A stretch of 64,000 nucleotides of DNA, from contig NZ_LT707409.1 in the NCBI RefSeq assembly GCF_900156875.1, positions 1,208,961 through 1,272,960 on the forward strand, given 5' to 3'. This document shows positions 35,051-43,701 of this stretch, piece by piece (positions within the stretch are counted from its first letter, which is position 1; the number at the start of each line of letters is the position of its first letter). The stretch is from Robertmurraya dakarensis. Lineage in GTDB: Bacteria > Bacillota > Bacilli > Bacillales > Cytobacillaceae. Both the position numbers and the translations under genes were made by a program. Below the pieces are notes generated by a model. It saw only the letters and a program-made list of their open reading frames with translations. It did no database searches and was not told where the DNA came from.

Positions 35051-36187
35051 TTATCTCACAGCACAGCGGTTTGGACCTGTTTCCATCTCTCTCTGCTTTT
35101 CTTCTTCTGGTATGATTTTACCCATGTTTGTTTCCCGAATTTCCTGATAGGAATTAGGCTGCGGAGGTAGATTCTCTGTTACCGTCCTTCTAAACTCCTC
35201 TTCATTTTCAATATTTAATCCATGATTTTGCTTATATAAAGTACCTAATTTTTCTGAAACGCTGCCATCATTATTCATTTCAATTGAGGTCATAAAATGG
35301 GCGGGCAAAACTAAAAGATCATCTGCAAGCTGTTTGTATCTTTTGTAAAGTGTTTCTCTAAGGTCATTTACCCAATCTCCTGCCTTCCCGGCTAAGTCTG
35401 GGCGACCGATGGAATCAATAAATAGTATGTCACCTGTTAACAAATATTGATCATCAATGACAAAAGAGGTACTCCCGATCGTATGCCCTGGTGAGTATAC
35501 AGCCCTAATCGTTGTATCCCCAACATCGTATACATCGCCATCTGTTATTTGATTATACTCATACTTTACTTCATCAGCATCTTTTGGCGGTAAAAAATAC
35601 TTCGCCCCATGTTTTTCAGCTAATTGCCTGCCCCCTGAAATATGGTCTGCATGTAAATGCGTATCAAGAACATGGGTAAGTTTAAGGTTATGTTCTTTAA
35701 TAAAACTTTCGTAAGGCTCGAGCATTCTGTTCGTATCAATCATGGCTCCTTGTCCATTTGATTCAACCAAATACGACAAACATCCTTTCCCAATTCGTAC
35801 GAACTGATAAATCGAACCGCCGTTTTTTAGTGTGCCGATTTTAATTGGTTCTAAATGCTCACTCCATGCCTTCATGCCGCCTTCTATGGAATAGACGTTT
35901 GTAAAACCAGCCTCGAGGATTTGTTCTCCGACAAATTCTGAAGAACCACCTTTTGCACAAACGACTAGTATATCTTGATCCTTTGGAAGTTTATCTTTTA
36001 TAGAATCGACGCCTTCCAATAATTCAAAATAAGGTTCATTTATTATTTCAACATTTTTTCCTTCTATCTTCCAGTCATCAAATTGATCCGTATTGCGAAC
36101 ATCTAGGATAAAAAGTTTCTCATGATTTAAGATTTTACTGGTCAGATCTTTAACGCTTATTGTCTTTACACCAGCTGCAACCGTCAT
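35051..36187 (-). CDS. yrkH: Rhodanese-MBL fusion, probable persulfide dioxygenase (cassette 2)
   Basis: A 378-residue paralog of the protein at 32627-33754 with the same order: rhodanese loop [17 protein letters not shown], then the metal site [42 protein letters not shown], and the conserved end [11 protein letters not shown]. The active-site loop reads CAKGGSS rather than CAKEGSS. It is the last gene of the second cassette; no tusA or tauE gene follows, and the operator region of cassette 1 begins 60 bp after its stop. Confidence 0.88.
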   Translation of the reverse strand: MTVAAGVKTISVKDLTSKILNHEKLFILDVRNTDQFDDWKIEGKNVEIINEPYFELLEGVDSIKDKLPKDQDILVVCAKGGSSEFVGEQILEAGFTNVYSIEGGMKAWSEHLEPIKIGTLKNGGSIYQFVRIGKGCLSYLVESNGQGAMIDTNRMLEPYESFIKEHNLKLTHVLDTHLHADHISGGRQLAEKHGAKYFLPPKDADEVKYEYNQITDGDVYDVGDTTIRAVYSPGHTIGSTSFVIDDQYLLTGDILFIDSIGRPDLAGKAGDWVNDLRETLYKRYKQLADDLLVLPAHFMTSIEMNNDGSVSEKLGTLYKQNHGLNIENEEEFRRTVTENLPPQPNSYQEIRETNMGKIIPEEEKQREMETGPNRCAVR

Positions 36188-36221
36188 TCATCCTTCACTC
36201 CTTTTTTCCTAGAATTGGCTT

Positions 36222-36611
36222 TTAGAATGTTAGGGTGACATCTGCATCCTTTGCAAAGGTTAAAAATGTCACTGCCCCGCCAACATCAATACCTTCAATG
36301 AAATGTTCCTTTTCAAGGTTCATCACATCCATCGTCATTTGGCAGGCAATCATTTTTACACCCATTTCATTCGCCATTGAAACCAATTCATGAACAGGTG
36401 GTACATTTGCCTTTTGAAACCCCTCTTGAAAATGCTCTGCTCCTGCAGGCATCGGAAGATTTTTATGAGCTTCTTTATGAATGAGATTTAAACCTTCAAA
36501 AGTAAAAAAGATCCCTACTTCTGCATCAGTAGCTGCTGCGGCTGTTGCAATGTTAAAAACCTTATAAGCATCAAACATTCCGCCATTTGCTGCAATAATT
36601 GCCACTTTCAT
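36222..36611 (-). CDS. yrkE: DsrE/F-like protein (cassette 2)
   Basis: A 129-residue paralog of the protein at 33794-34189. VAIIAANGGMFDAYKVFNIA opens the fold, and VKMIACQMTMDVMNLEKEHF has the persulfide-bearing cysteine. It ends with the same DADVTLTF. It lies between the fusion sulfurtransferase and the MBL gene with short gaps (18 and 34 bp), so the three are cotranscribed. Confidence 0.88.
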   Translation of the reverse strand: MKVAIIAANGGMFDAYKVFNIATAAAATDAEVGIFFTFEGLNLIHKEAHKNLPMPAGAEHFQEGFQKANVPPVHELVSMANEMGVKMIACQMTMDVMNLEKEHFIEGIDVGGAVTFLTFAKDADVTLTF

Positions 36612-36629
36612 ATAAACTCCTCCTCCAAG

Positions 36630-37202
36630 TTAATGACTTTTATCGACAGATCCTGTCCATTCCTTCATCCCCGGAACAACATTTTTGATATTTTGAAAGC
36701 CTTTTTCAGTTAGATTCTGTGCTGCTAGGTCGCTTCTTGAGCCAGTACGGCAAATAATATGAAGATGATCGTCTTTATTTAATTCCTCAAACCGCTTTTC
36801 AAGTTCACCTAGTGGGATATTAACCGCACCGGGAATATGACCGAAGGCATACTCCGCAGGTTCACGGACATCTAATATCGTAATTTTTTCATTTCCTTCT
36901 ATTTCTTTTTGCAAATCCTCAAGGTTGACTACATGAGGGTGACTTTTTTCCGGTTTCTCTTCTTCAGCAGTTGCTTTGCGAAGGTAATGCTTTAATGTAT
37001 CCCCATCCTCAACTGTACCTAAATATTGGTTACCCGTACTGTCTGCCCATGCTTTTATATCAGCTGTTGAACCTTTATCAGTAGCCTGTATTTCCATTAC
37101 TTTACCAGGATCAAGGTTGGTCATTTCTTTTTTTGTTTTAACAATTGGCATCGGGCATGCAAGCCCTTTTGCATCCAAGACTCTATTGACCGTTACATCC
37201 AT
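36630..37202 (-). CDS. yrkF: TusA-rhodanese fusion sulfurtransferase (cassette 2)
   Basis: A 190-residue paralog of the protein at 34218-34796: TusA domain with GLACPMPIVKTKKEM, then a rhodanese with HIICRTGSRSDLAAQNLTEK. ATG 37202 has GGGGG six nt upstream; the frame stays open to 37328 without a better start. Unlike cassette 1, I find no TACC...GGTA palindrome upstream, so this copy may be controlled differently. It heads a three-gene operon. Confidence 0.88.
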   Translation of the reverse strand: MDVTVNRVLDAKGLACPMPIVKTKKEMTNLDPGKVMEIQATDKGSTADIKAWADSTGNQYLGTVEDGDTLKHYLRKATAEEEKPEKSHPHVVNLEDLQKEIEGNEKITILDVREPAEYAFGHIPGAVNIPLGELEKRFEELNKDDHLHIICRTGSRSDLAAQNLTEKGFQNIKNVVPGMKEWTGSVDKSH

Positions 37203-37493
37203 ACCCATCCCCCTGTTAATTTTGACATATATTTGCAAACAAATGCGCGGAGTCTTAAATAGTGTGATCGCTTTAAAAATGTGACCAACGCTATTATTTT
37301 TCACCTGTTCAAATAAAAGCATGCCCACAAGCTGCTACCAAATTTTTTGAATATAAACTTAGAAGAGATACTTTTTACTGAATTTAAATAGCTAGACCAA
37401 AAATCTTTTCAGATGACACAAGTTGTATGATCAATATTCACTTTTTGTCCATAAAAAACGGATTATTTTTAACAATTAACTTGAATAGATTGA
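37203..37493. other. Intergenic region upstream of cassette 2
   Basis: AT-rich spacer that should hold the promoter of the second sulfur cassette. I see no clear promoter pair and no operator-like palindrome. The rhodanese remnant begins at its right end. Confidence 0.35.
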
Positions 37494-37616
37494 CGATGTC
37501 ATGTCAAAAAATATTTTTCAGCTCAAGCTAGTGAGATTTTAGGAAAAAATGGCTTTACTTCTATTTATAACATGGCTGGTGGTATGAATAGTTGGTCATA
37601 TGAAGTGGTAAAATAA
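37494..37616 (+). pseudogene. C-terminal remnant of a rhodanese-domain gene
   Basis: The plus strand reads R-CHVKKYFSAQASEILGKN then GFTSIYNMAGGMNSWSYEVV and K-stop. This is the last third of a rhodanese fold, including a residual active-site cysteine and the closing GG-M-x-x-W motif. An in-frame stop precedes it, and there is no start or binding site. The active loop (C-H-V-K-K-Y-F-S) is degenerate. It is a relic on the strand opposite the intact sulfur genes. Confidence 0.75.
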
Positions 37617-37664
37617 CAAAAAAAAGCTTTCGAAAGCGTTCTAATCAATGCTTTCGAAAGGCTC
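37617..37664 (-). terminator. Terminator of the TRAP binding-protein gene
   Basis: CTTTCGAAAGC and GCTTTCGAAAG form an 11-bp stem with a loop of about 12 nt. Each arm is itself palindromic. A run of eight T follows on the minus strand. Confidence 0.85.
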
Positions 37665-37679
37665 AACACTTATATGATA

Positions 37680-38777
37680 TTATTCAAATTCTTTTAGAAG
37701 TTCCTTATACTCCGCTAAAATTTCTTGATATGGATACCCTTCATCCGCATGGTCTGTTAACCATTTTTCTACGAATTCTTCGGATACTTTGTTCCACTGG
37801 GCCATCTCTTCTTGTGTTAACTCAGCAATAGTACCACCGTTTGCAACAAAATCCTCATCAAATTTTATTGTTTCTTCGGCATAGACTGCTCCAGCAGTTT
37901 CAATAATTTCATCGGATGCTTGAATCATAGCTTTTTGAACATCTTCAGGGAGACCATCCCAAACTTTTTGGTTAATCATAATCCCTTGAATTGCAGTTGC
38001 AATATGCGGCATTACTACATAATTGGTGATTTCGTCGATACCGCCATTTTTAAGGCCTAATCCGTATAGTGCAATAGCTTCAATAACCCCTTTATCTAGG
38101 CCTTCGTATATCTCAGGGAATGGGATAGCAACAGGTATCGCACCCATATATTCGTATAGCTCATTCGCCACCCCGCCCGGAGTTCTAATTTTCTTCCCCT
38201 CTAAATCAGCAGGAACACGCAATTCTAAATCTTTTGTCCATATTTCATAGTTTGGAGATACGTGCATTAGTAATGGCTTAATCCCATTTTTCTTATATTC
38301 CAATTCTATAATTTGCGTATTTTGCTTAATTAATTGATTGTAAGCTTTTGTACCCTGGTCTGCATTTGTACTTAGACCCGGTAAACCTGAAAGCATATTA
38401 GTGATTGGCATTAGGTCTGGTGTATAATTTGTCGGAAAAATTGCCAAATCTGCCACACCATCACTTGTCAATTGAAGCAAATCTCCAGCTTTCCCAAGCT
38501 GCTCAGATGGATAGTATTCAAACTCAACTTTTCCATCCGTTAATTCAGTTACCCTTTTCATAAAAGGCTCTGTTACTGCTGTGTATATTGGTGATGTACC
38601 TGCGAAATAAGAAGCAAATTTGAGCTTGATTTTTTCAACTTCTTCCTCACTGTTATCATTTTGATCTCCAGTGCTGCCAGAAGAGCCTGAACTTTGATTT
38701 GAGCTGGAGCTGCAGCCCGCGATAAATAAAGTAAGTATGCTGATAATAGAAAGCAGATATAAAAAACGTTGTTTCAT
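37680..38777 (-). CDS. TRAP transporter solute-binding lipoprotein (DctP type), copy 1
   Basis: A 365-residue binding protein of a TRAP (tripartite ATP-independent periplasmic) transporter. Signal peptide MKQRFLYLLSIISILTLFIAGC has lipobox IAGC, then a Ser/Gly linker. Family features are LKFASYFAGTSPIYTAVTEP, EYYPSEQLGKAGDLLQLTSD, the substrate arginine region LEGKKIRTPGGVANELYEYM and EGLDKGVIEAIALYGLG. GGAGG precedes ATG 38777. No DctQ or DctM membrane subunit is next to it. The substrate, normally an organic acid, is unknown. A close paralog lies 126 bp upstream on the same strand. Confidence 0.88.
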   Translation of the reverse strand: MKQRFLYLLSIISILTLFIAGCSSSSNQSSGSSGSTGDQNDNSEEEVEKIKLKFASYFAGTSPIYTAVTEPFMKRVTELTDGKVEFEYYPSEQLGKAGDLLQLTSDGVADLAIFPTNYTPDLMPITNMLSGLPGLSTNADQGTKAYNQLIKQNTQIIELEYKKNGIKPLLMHVSPNYEIWTKDLELRVPADLEGKKIRTPGGVANELYEYMGAIPVAIPFPEIYEGLDKGVIEAIALYGLGLKNGGIDEITNYVVMPHIATAIQGIMINQKVWDGLPEDVQKAMIQASDEIIETAGAVYAEETIKFDEDFVANGGTIAELTQEEMAQWNKVSEEFVEKWLTDHADEGYPYQEILAEYKELLKEFE

Positions 38778-38903
38778 AAATAGACCTCCGATAAATATAG
38801 TCATGAAAACTTTGCAGATATTAAACTAATCTCAAAATTCGGAAACTTTTAATTATTACCTTCCTAATAACTAAGAACATAGGGGTGTCTTCATCAAGTT
38901 TTC

Positions 38904-39986
38904 CTATTCCTTATATTGCTCGAGCTTTTCCTTATACGTATTTAACACTTGTTCATATGGGATATCACCTGATCCGTTTTTCTCTAACCACTCTTCATTA
39001 AATTTGTCTAGTAAACTTCTCCATTGACCAAGCTCTTCCTCCGTTAACTCTGCAATCGTTCCGCCGCTTTCTTCGAATTCAGTATTAATCCTGATTGTAT
39101 CTTCATCATACAAGACTCCAACAGAGTCCATTAATTCGTTACTTGCTTGAATCATTGCCTTTTGTACGTCTTCAGAAAGACTGGACCAAACCTTCTCATT
39201 AATGGATAAAGCATGGATAGCGGTTCCGATATGTGGGAAGATCGCGTATCGAAGAATTTCATCTGTACCTGAACTGTCAACTGCAATACTATAGTAGCTG
39301 ACTGCATCAATAACACCTTTATCAAGAGCTTCATATGTCTCTGTATGTGATACTGCAACAGGGGTGACCCCCATATATTCATAGACATCATTTGCAACTC
39401 CACCTGGAGTTCTAACCTTTTGCCCTTTTAAATCCTCTGGCAGGCGAATTTCTTTCCCTGTTGTCCATACTTCGTACGTAGGGGAAACATGAGTGAAAAG
39501 TGGCCTTACACCATTTTTTAAGTAATCAATCTCTAATATTTCTTCACTTTCAGCAAGCAAATCGCGATATGCTAAAGTTCCTTGCTGTGAAGTTTCACTT
39601 AAATTCGGAAGTCCTGATAATGCGCTTGAAATTGGCATATTATCTGGAAAGTAACTTGTTGGAAACACTCCAATATCCATTACTCCATCTCTTGTCAAAT
39701 TGAGCATGTCGTGGGCTTTTCCTAACTGCTCACCTGGGTAAGCCTCAAACTGAACCTTTCCTTCCGTAAGCTCAGTCACCCTTTTCATCCATGGGTCTGT
39801 TACAAGTGTGTACATTTGCGATGTGTTGGCAAAGTATGTACCAACTTTTAGAGTAACGGTTTCAACATTTTCTTCCTCTTCTTTTGGAGAGTCTTCCTGG
39901 GTGTTGCTTGATGAACTAGAACTGCAGCCAACTAATGTAAGCATAGCAGTTAGGAATGTGTACACCATCATTTTTTTAAGTTTCAT
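38904..39986 (-). CDS. TRAP transporter solute-binding lipoprotein (DctP type), copy 2
   Basis: A 360-residue paralog of the preceding protein: signal peptide MKLKKMMVYTFLTAMLTLVGC with lipobox LVGC, then LKVGTYFANTSQMYTLVTDP, AYPGEQLGKAHDMLNLTRDG, LKGQKVRTPGGVANDVYEYM and EALDKGVIDAVSYYSIA. GGGGG lies seven to eight nt before ATG 39986. The tandem insertion sequences begin only 24 bp upstream of the start codon, so the native promoter has been moved about 3.7 kb away and expression of both copies is doubtful. Confidence 0.88.
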   Translation of the reverse strand: MKLKKMMVYTFLTAMLTLVGCSSSSSSNTQEDSPKEEEENVETVTLKVGTYFANTSQMYTLVTDPWMKRVTELTEGKVQFEAYPGEQLGKAHDMLNLTRDGVMDIGVFPTSYFPDNMPISSALSGLPNLSETSQQGTLAYRDLLAESEEILEIDYLKNGVRPLFTHVSPTYEVWTTGKEIRLPEDLKGQKVRTPGGVANDVYEYMGVTPVAVSHTETYEALDKGVIDAVSYYSIAVDSSGTDEILRYAIFPHIGTAIHALSINEKVWSSLSEDVQKAMIQASNELMDSVGVLYDEDTIRINTEFEESGGTIAELTEEELGQWRSLLDKFNEEWLEKNGSGDIPYEQVLNTYKEKLEQYKE

Positions 39987-40001
39987 AAATTTACCCCCTG
40001 T

Positions 40002-40009
40002 ATCTATAT
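40002..40009. repeat. Left target-site duplication of the IS pair (8 bp)
   Basis: ATCTATAT directly abuts the left end of the first IS copy and recurs right after the second copy (43694-43701). Confidence 0.85.
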
Positions 40010-40150
40010 CGTATTGTCAAAACTTTTATAAGAAATAGGCTATTAAATACCTTGATAGAGGGCTTTATAAGCAAAAAAATTGCCACCCCCTGAATTCTAA
40101 GGATAATTGAGGTTACCACACACCCAACAACCTAGAATGGAAGTGACAAT

Positions 40151-41590
40151 TTGTACCCTCAAATTATAACCTATTTATTAACTTTTATAAACTATCAAGA
40201 ACAAATGATTCGAACATTACTTACCTTATTAATTGGTAAAAGTATGTTTGATAAGCCAACAGAACAGCCGGTGAATAAACCCTATCGTAAACTTCAGGTA
40301 GATGATCTACCGATCATAGAACTACTAGAAAATCTCGATTATCAACTTCTCCTTACTGAATACTTAGAGAAAAACGGGAAACCCCTTAAACCTGTTCAAA
40401 GGCGTAAGAATGCAAAAATTTCAGTCCCTAAATCTATGAACTGTCCAAAGTGTGGTGCTCCATCAGATTACCTTTATGCCAATAATGGAGATAAAGGACA
40501 GTATCTATGCAAAGTCTGTTCCTGTCTTTTCAATGATAAAAGCCGTTATTCCAAAGAGGCCATTTTGAAGTGCCCTCATTGTTCGAAGACTCTAGAAAAA
40601 ATCAAGGAACGTAAAGACTTTGATGTGTACAAATGTAAAAACAATGATTGTTCTTACTATCAAAAGAAAATAAACGCAATGTCTTCAAAAGAGAAGAAAA
40701 GGTTTAGAAAGGACCCTCAGGCATTTAAACTGAGATACATTTTTCGTCAGTTTCATATTGAATTTCAACCTTTATCCAAAGATTCACCAGAGTTGCCGAG
40801 AGTGGATTTATCTAGGATTTATGCATCCCCACATACCTTAGGACTTATATTGACCTATCATGTAAACTATGGCCTTTCGGCCCGTAAAACAGCCGCGATT
40901 ATGCAGGATGTTCACGGAGTTATGATTTCTCATCAGACGATATTGAACTACGAAAATAGTGTTGCGCTCTTGCTTAAGCCTTACGTCGATCACTATCCGT
41001 ATGATCTTTCAGATCAATTTTGTGGTGATGAAACTTATATTCGAGTGAATGGACGCTGGCATTATTTGTTTTTCTTTTTTGACGCAGTGAAAAAGATCAT
41101 CCTATCTTACCCGGTGTCTGCCAATCGAGATACAGCGTCAGCCATTCGTGCGATAGATGAAGTGTTAGTAAAGATGAAAGAGATTCCAAAAGACCTTACT
41201 TTTGTAGTGGATGGAAACCCAATCTATCTTTTAGCACAACACTTTTTCGCTCAGCATGATATTTCTTTTGATGTGAAGCAAGTGATTGGGCTTACAAATG
41301 AAGACCCAGTCTCAACGGAATACAGACCTTTAAAACAGATTATAGAGAGGCTCAATCGAACATTTAAAGGCAACTATCGCTCGACTCATGGATTTGGTTC
41401 GGAAAAAGGATCTGTATCCTTTGTCACTTTGTTTGTGGCCTATTTTAATTTTCTACGGCCTCATGCATCCTTAGAAGGAAAAGTGCCTGTGGTAAACCCT
41501 CAATTACAAGGGCTTCCCACCATGCCAGCACGTTGGACAAAGCTTATAGAGTTAGCCCAACAATGGATTATCGAGCAACAGGTAGCCTAA
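40151..41590 (+). CDS. DDE transposase with zinc ribbons (IS copy 1)
   Basis: A 479-residue transposase. Two CxxC zinc ribbons occupy residues 98-123 (CPKCGAP, CKVC) and 141-167 (CPHC, CKNNDC). A helix-turn-helix-like stretch follows (YGLSARKTAAIMQDVHGVMI). The catalytic core has D293 in CGDETYIRVNGRWHYLF, D354 in FVVDGNPIY and E399 in IIERLNRTFKG. The DETYI...WHYL segment resembles IS6/IS240 transposases, although the D-to-E spacing of 44 is longer. The start is TTG 40151 after GGAAGTG. It would cut and join element ends. Confidence 0.85.
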   Translation: MYPQIITYLLTFINYQEQMIRTLLTLLIGKSMFDKPTEQPVNKPYRKLQVDDLPIIELLENLDYQLLLTEYLEKNGKPLKPVQRRKNAKISVPKSMNCPKCGAPSDYLYANNGDKGQYLCKVCSCLFNDKSRYSKEAILKCPHCSKTLEKIKERKDFDVYKCKNNDCSYYQKKINAMSSKEKKRFRKDPQAFKLRYIFRQFHIEFQPLSKDSPELPRVDLSRIYASPHTLGLILTYHVNYGLSARKTAAIMQDVHGVMISHQTILNYENSVALLLKPYVDHYPYDLSDQFCGDETYIRVNGRWHYLFFFFDAVKKIILSYPVSANRDTASAIRAIDEVLVKMKEIPKDLTFVVDGNPIYLLAQHFFAQHDISFDVKQVIGLTNEDPVSTEYRPLKQIIERLNRTFKGNYRSTHGFGSEKGSVSFVTLFVAYFNFLRPHASLEGKVPVVNPQLQGLPTMPARWTKLIELAQQWIIEQQVA

Positions 41591-41637
41591 CTTTTTGTTT
41601 AGCAGAGCCCTTAAGCTATTCAGCAATCGGCGGAGCG

Positions 41638-41768
41638 AACTCTTGACAAACCGAACTTGCCAATGGTTTAAAATGGAAACAACCAAGGGCTTATTTGGTA
41701 TGCCTTCTTTTTGTCCTCTTCGCCCTTGATAGCCTTTTGTTAAACCATTGGCGTGTTTGTCAAGAGCG
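41638..41768 (+). other. Structured non-coding tail of the IS (copy 1)
   Basis: After the transposase stop, CTCTTGACAAA (41640-41650) and GCCAATGGTTTAA (41659-41671) pair with TTAAACCATTGGC (41740-41752) and TTTGTCAAGAG (41756-41766). Inside, AAGGGC (41685-41690) pairs with GCCCTT (41722-41727). The result is one long nested hairpin with no T-run. It could be an RNA, a binding platform or a read-through barrier. Confidence 0.6.
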
Positions 41769-41847
41769 ATTGCGTGGCCTTACCACATAAAAACTGGAAG
41801 GAATCAAAGGGTTAGTGTTAAGTTTTCATAGAACTTTTTACACTACC

Positions 41848-41855
41848 TTCCCATT
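41848..41855. repeat. 8-bp spacer between the two IS copies
   Basis: TTCCCATT lies between the right end of copy 1 and the left end of copy 2. It differs from the outer duplication ATCTATAT and has the same length. Confidence 0.85.
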
Positions 41856-41996
41856 CGTATTGTCAAAACTTTTATAAGAAATAGGCTATTAAATACCTTG
41901 ATAGAGGGCTTTATAAGCAAAAAAATTGCCACCCCCTGAATTCTAAGGATAATTGAGGTTACCACACACCCAACAACCTAGAATGGAAGTGACAAT

Positions 41997-43436
41997 TTGT
42001 ACCCTCAAATTATAACCTATTTATTAACTTTTATAAACTATCAAGAACAAATGATTCGAACATTACTTACCTTATTAATTGGTAAAAGTATGTTTGATAA
42101 GCCAACAGAACAGCCGGTGAATAAACCCTATCGTAAACTTCAGGTAGATGATCTACCGATCATAGAACTACTAGAAAATCTCGATTATCAACTTCTCCTT
42201 ACTGAATACTTAGAGAAAAACGGGAAACCCCTTAAACCTGTTCAAAGGCGTAAGAATGCAAAAATTTCAGTCCCTAAATCTATGAACTGTCCAAAGTGTG
42301 GTGCTCCATCAGATTACCTTTATGCCAATAATGGAGATAAAGGACAGTATCTATGCAAAGTCTGTTCCTGTCTTTTCAATGATAAAAGCCGTTATTCCAA
42401 AGAGGCCATTTTGAAGTGCCCTCATTGTTCGAAGACTCTAGAAAAAATCAAGGAACGTAAAGACTTTGATGTGTACAAATGTAAAAACAATGATTGTTCT
42501 TACTATCAAAAGAAAATAAACGCAATGTCTTCAAAAGAGAAGAAAAGGTTTAGAAAGGACCCTCAGGCATTTAAACTGAGATACATTTTTCGTCAGTTTC
42601 ATATTGAATTTCAACCTTTATCCAAAGATTCACCAGAGTTGCCGAGAGTGGATTTATCTAGGATTTATGCATCCCCACATACCTTAGGACTTATATTGAC
42701 CTATCATGTAAACTATGGCCTTTCGGCCCGTAAAACAGCCGCGATTATGCAGGATGTTCACGGAGTTATGATTTCTCATCAGACGATATTGAACTACGAA
42801 AATAGTGTTGCGCTCTTGCTTAAGCCTTACGTCGATCACTATCCGTATGATCTTTCAGATCAATTTTGTGGTGATGAAACTTATATTCGAGTGAATGGAC
42901 GCTGGCATTATTTGTTTTTCTTTTTTGACGCAGTGAAAAAGATCATCCTATCTTACCCGGTGTCTGCCAATCGAGATACAGCGTCAGCCATTCGTGCGAT
43001 AGATGAAGTGTTAGTAAAGATGAAAGAGATTCCAAAAGACCTTACTTTTGTAGTGGATGGAAACCCAATCTATCTTTTAGCACAACACTTTTTCGCTCAG
43101 CATGATATTTCTTTTGATGTGAAGCAAGTGATTGGGCTTACAAATGAAGACCCAGTCTCAACGGAATACAGACCTTTAAAACAGATTATAGAGAGGCTCA
43201 ATCGAACATTTAAAGGCAACTATCGCTCGACTCATGGATTTGGTTCGGAAAAAGGATCTGTATCCTTTGTCACTTTGTTTGTGGCCTATTTTAATTTTCT
43301 ACGGCCTCATGCATCCTTAGAAGGAAAAGTGCCTGTGGTAAACCCTCAATTACAAGGGCTTCCCACCATGCCAGCACGTTGGACAAAGCTTATAGAGTTA
43401 GCCCAACAATGGATTATCGAGCAACAGGTAGCCTAA
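41997..43436 (+). CDS. DDE transposase with zinc ribbons (IS copy 2)
   Basis: Identical in all 479 residues to the transposase at 40151-41590, with the same TTG start and the catalytic D293, D354 and E399. Complete identity means the duplication is recent or that conversion keeps the copies equal. Because both copies are intact, either could supply transposase in trans. Confidence 0.85.
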   Translation: MYPQIITYLLTFINYQEQMIRTLLTLLIGKSMFDKPTEQPVNKPYRKLQVDDLPIIELLENLDYQLLLTEYLEKNGKPLKPVQRRKNAKISVPKSMNCPKCGAPSDYLYANNGDKGQYLCKVCSCLFNDKSRYSKEAILKCPHCSKTLEKIKERKDFDVYKCKNNDCSYYQKKINAMSSKEKKRFRKDPQAFKLRYIFRQFHIEFQPLSKDSPELPRVDLSRIYASPHTLGLILTYHVNYGLSARKTAAIMQDVHGVMISHQTILNYENSVALLLKPYVDHYPYDLSDQFCGDETYIRVNGRWHYLFFFFDAVKKIILSYPVSANRDTASAIRAIDEVLVKMKEIPKDLTFVVDGNPIYLLAQHFFAQHDISFDVKQVIGLTNEDPVSTEYRPLKQIIERLNRTFKGNYRSTHGFGSEKGSVSFVTLFVAYFNFLRPHASLEGKVPVVNPQLQGLPTMPARWTKLIELAQQWIIEQQVA

Positions 43437-43483
43437 CTTTTTGTTTAGCAGAGCCCTTAAGCTATTCAGCAATCGGCGGAGCG

Positions 43484-43614
43484 AACTCTTGACAAACCGA
43501 ACTTGCCAATGGTTTAAAATGGAAACAACCAAGGGCTTATTTGGTATGCCTTCTTTTTGTCCTCTTCGCCCTTGATAGCCTTTTGTTAAACCATTGGCGT
43601 GTTTGTCAAGAGCG
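43484..43614 (+). other. Structured non-coding tail of the IS (copy 2)
   Basis: Same nested inverted repeats as in copy 1 (offset 1846 bp): outer arms at 43486-43517 and 43586-43612, inner AAGGGC/GCCCTT. Confidence 0.6.
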
Positions 43615-43693
43615 ATTGCGTGGCCTTACCACATAAAAACTGGAAGGAATCAAAGGGTTAGTGTTAAGTTTTCATAGAACTTTTTACACTACC

Positions 43694-43701
43694 ATCTATA
43701 T
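43694..43701. repeat. Right target-site duplication of the IS pair (8 bp)
   Basis: ATCTATAT follows the second IS copy directly and equals 40002-40009. Confidence 0.85.

Larger units (their letters stand above)
40010..41847 (+). mobile_element. Insertion sequence, copy 1 (1838 bp)
   Basis: A complete element with imperfect terminal inverted repeats of about 24 bp: left end CGTATTGTCAAAACTTTTAT, right end (reverse complement) GGTAGTGTAAAAAGTTCTAT. It encodes one transposase and has a structured 250-bp tail. The second copy at 41856-43693 has the same length and, where I compared them, the same sequence. Exactly 8 bp (TTCCCATT) separate the copies. The 8-bp duplication of the target recalls IS6-type elements, but length and transposase size are larger than usual, so the family stays open. 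Confidence 0.88.
41856..43693 (+). mobile_element. Insertion sequence, copy 2 (1838 bp)
   Basis: Second copy in direct orientation, same length, same encoded protein and same ends as copy 1. Its right end is followed by ATCTATAT, matching the left flank of copy 1, so the two copies together form the inserted unit. Confidence 0.88.

Noticed and set aside
40010-40040. Outward promoter in the left IS end driving the DctP genes
   Set aside because: The inverted repeat contains an outward TTGACA, but no -10 hexamer lies 16-18 nt downstream in the flank.
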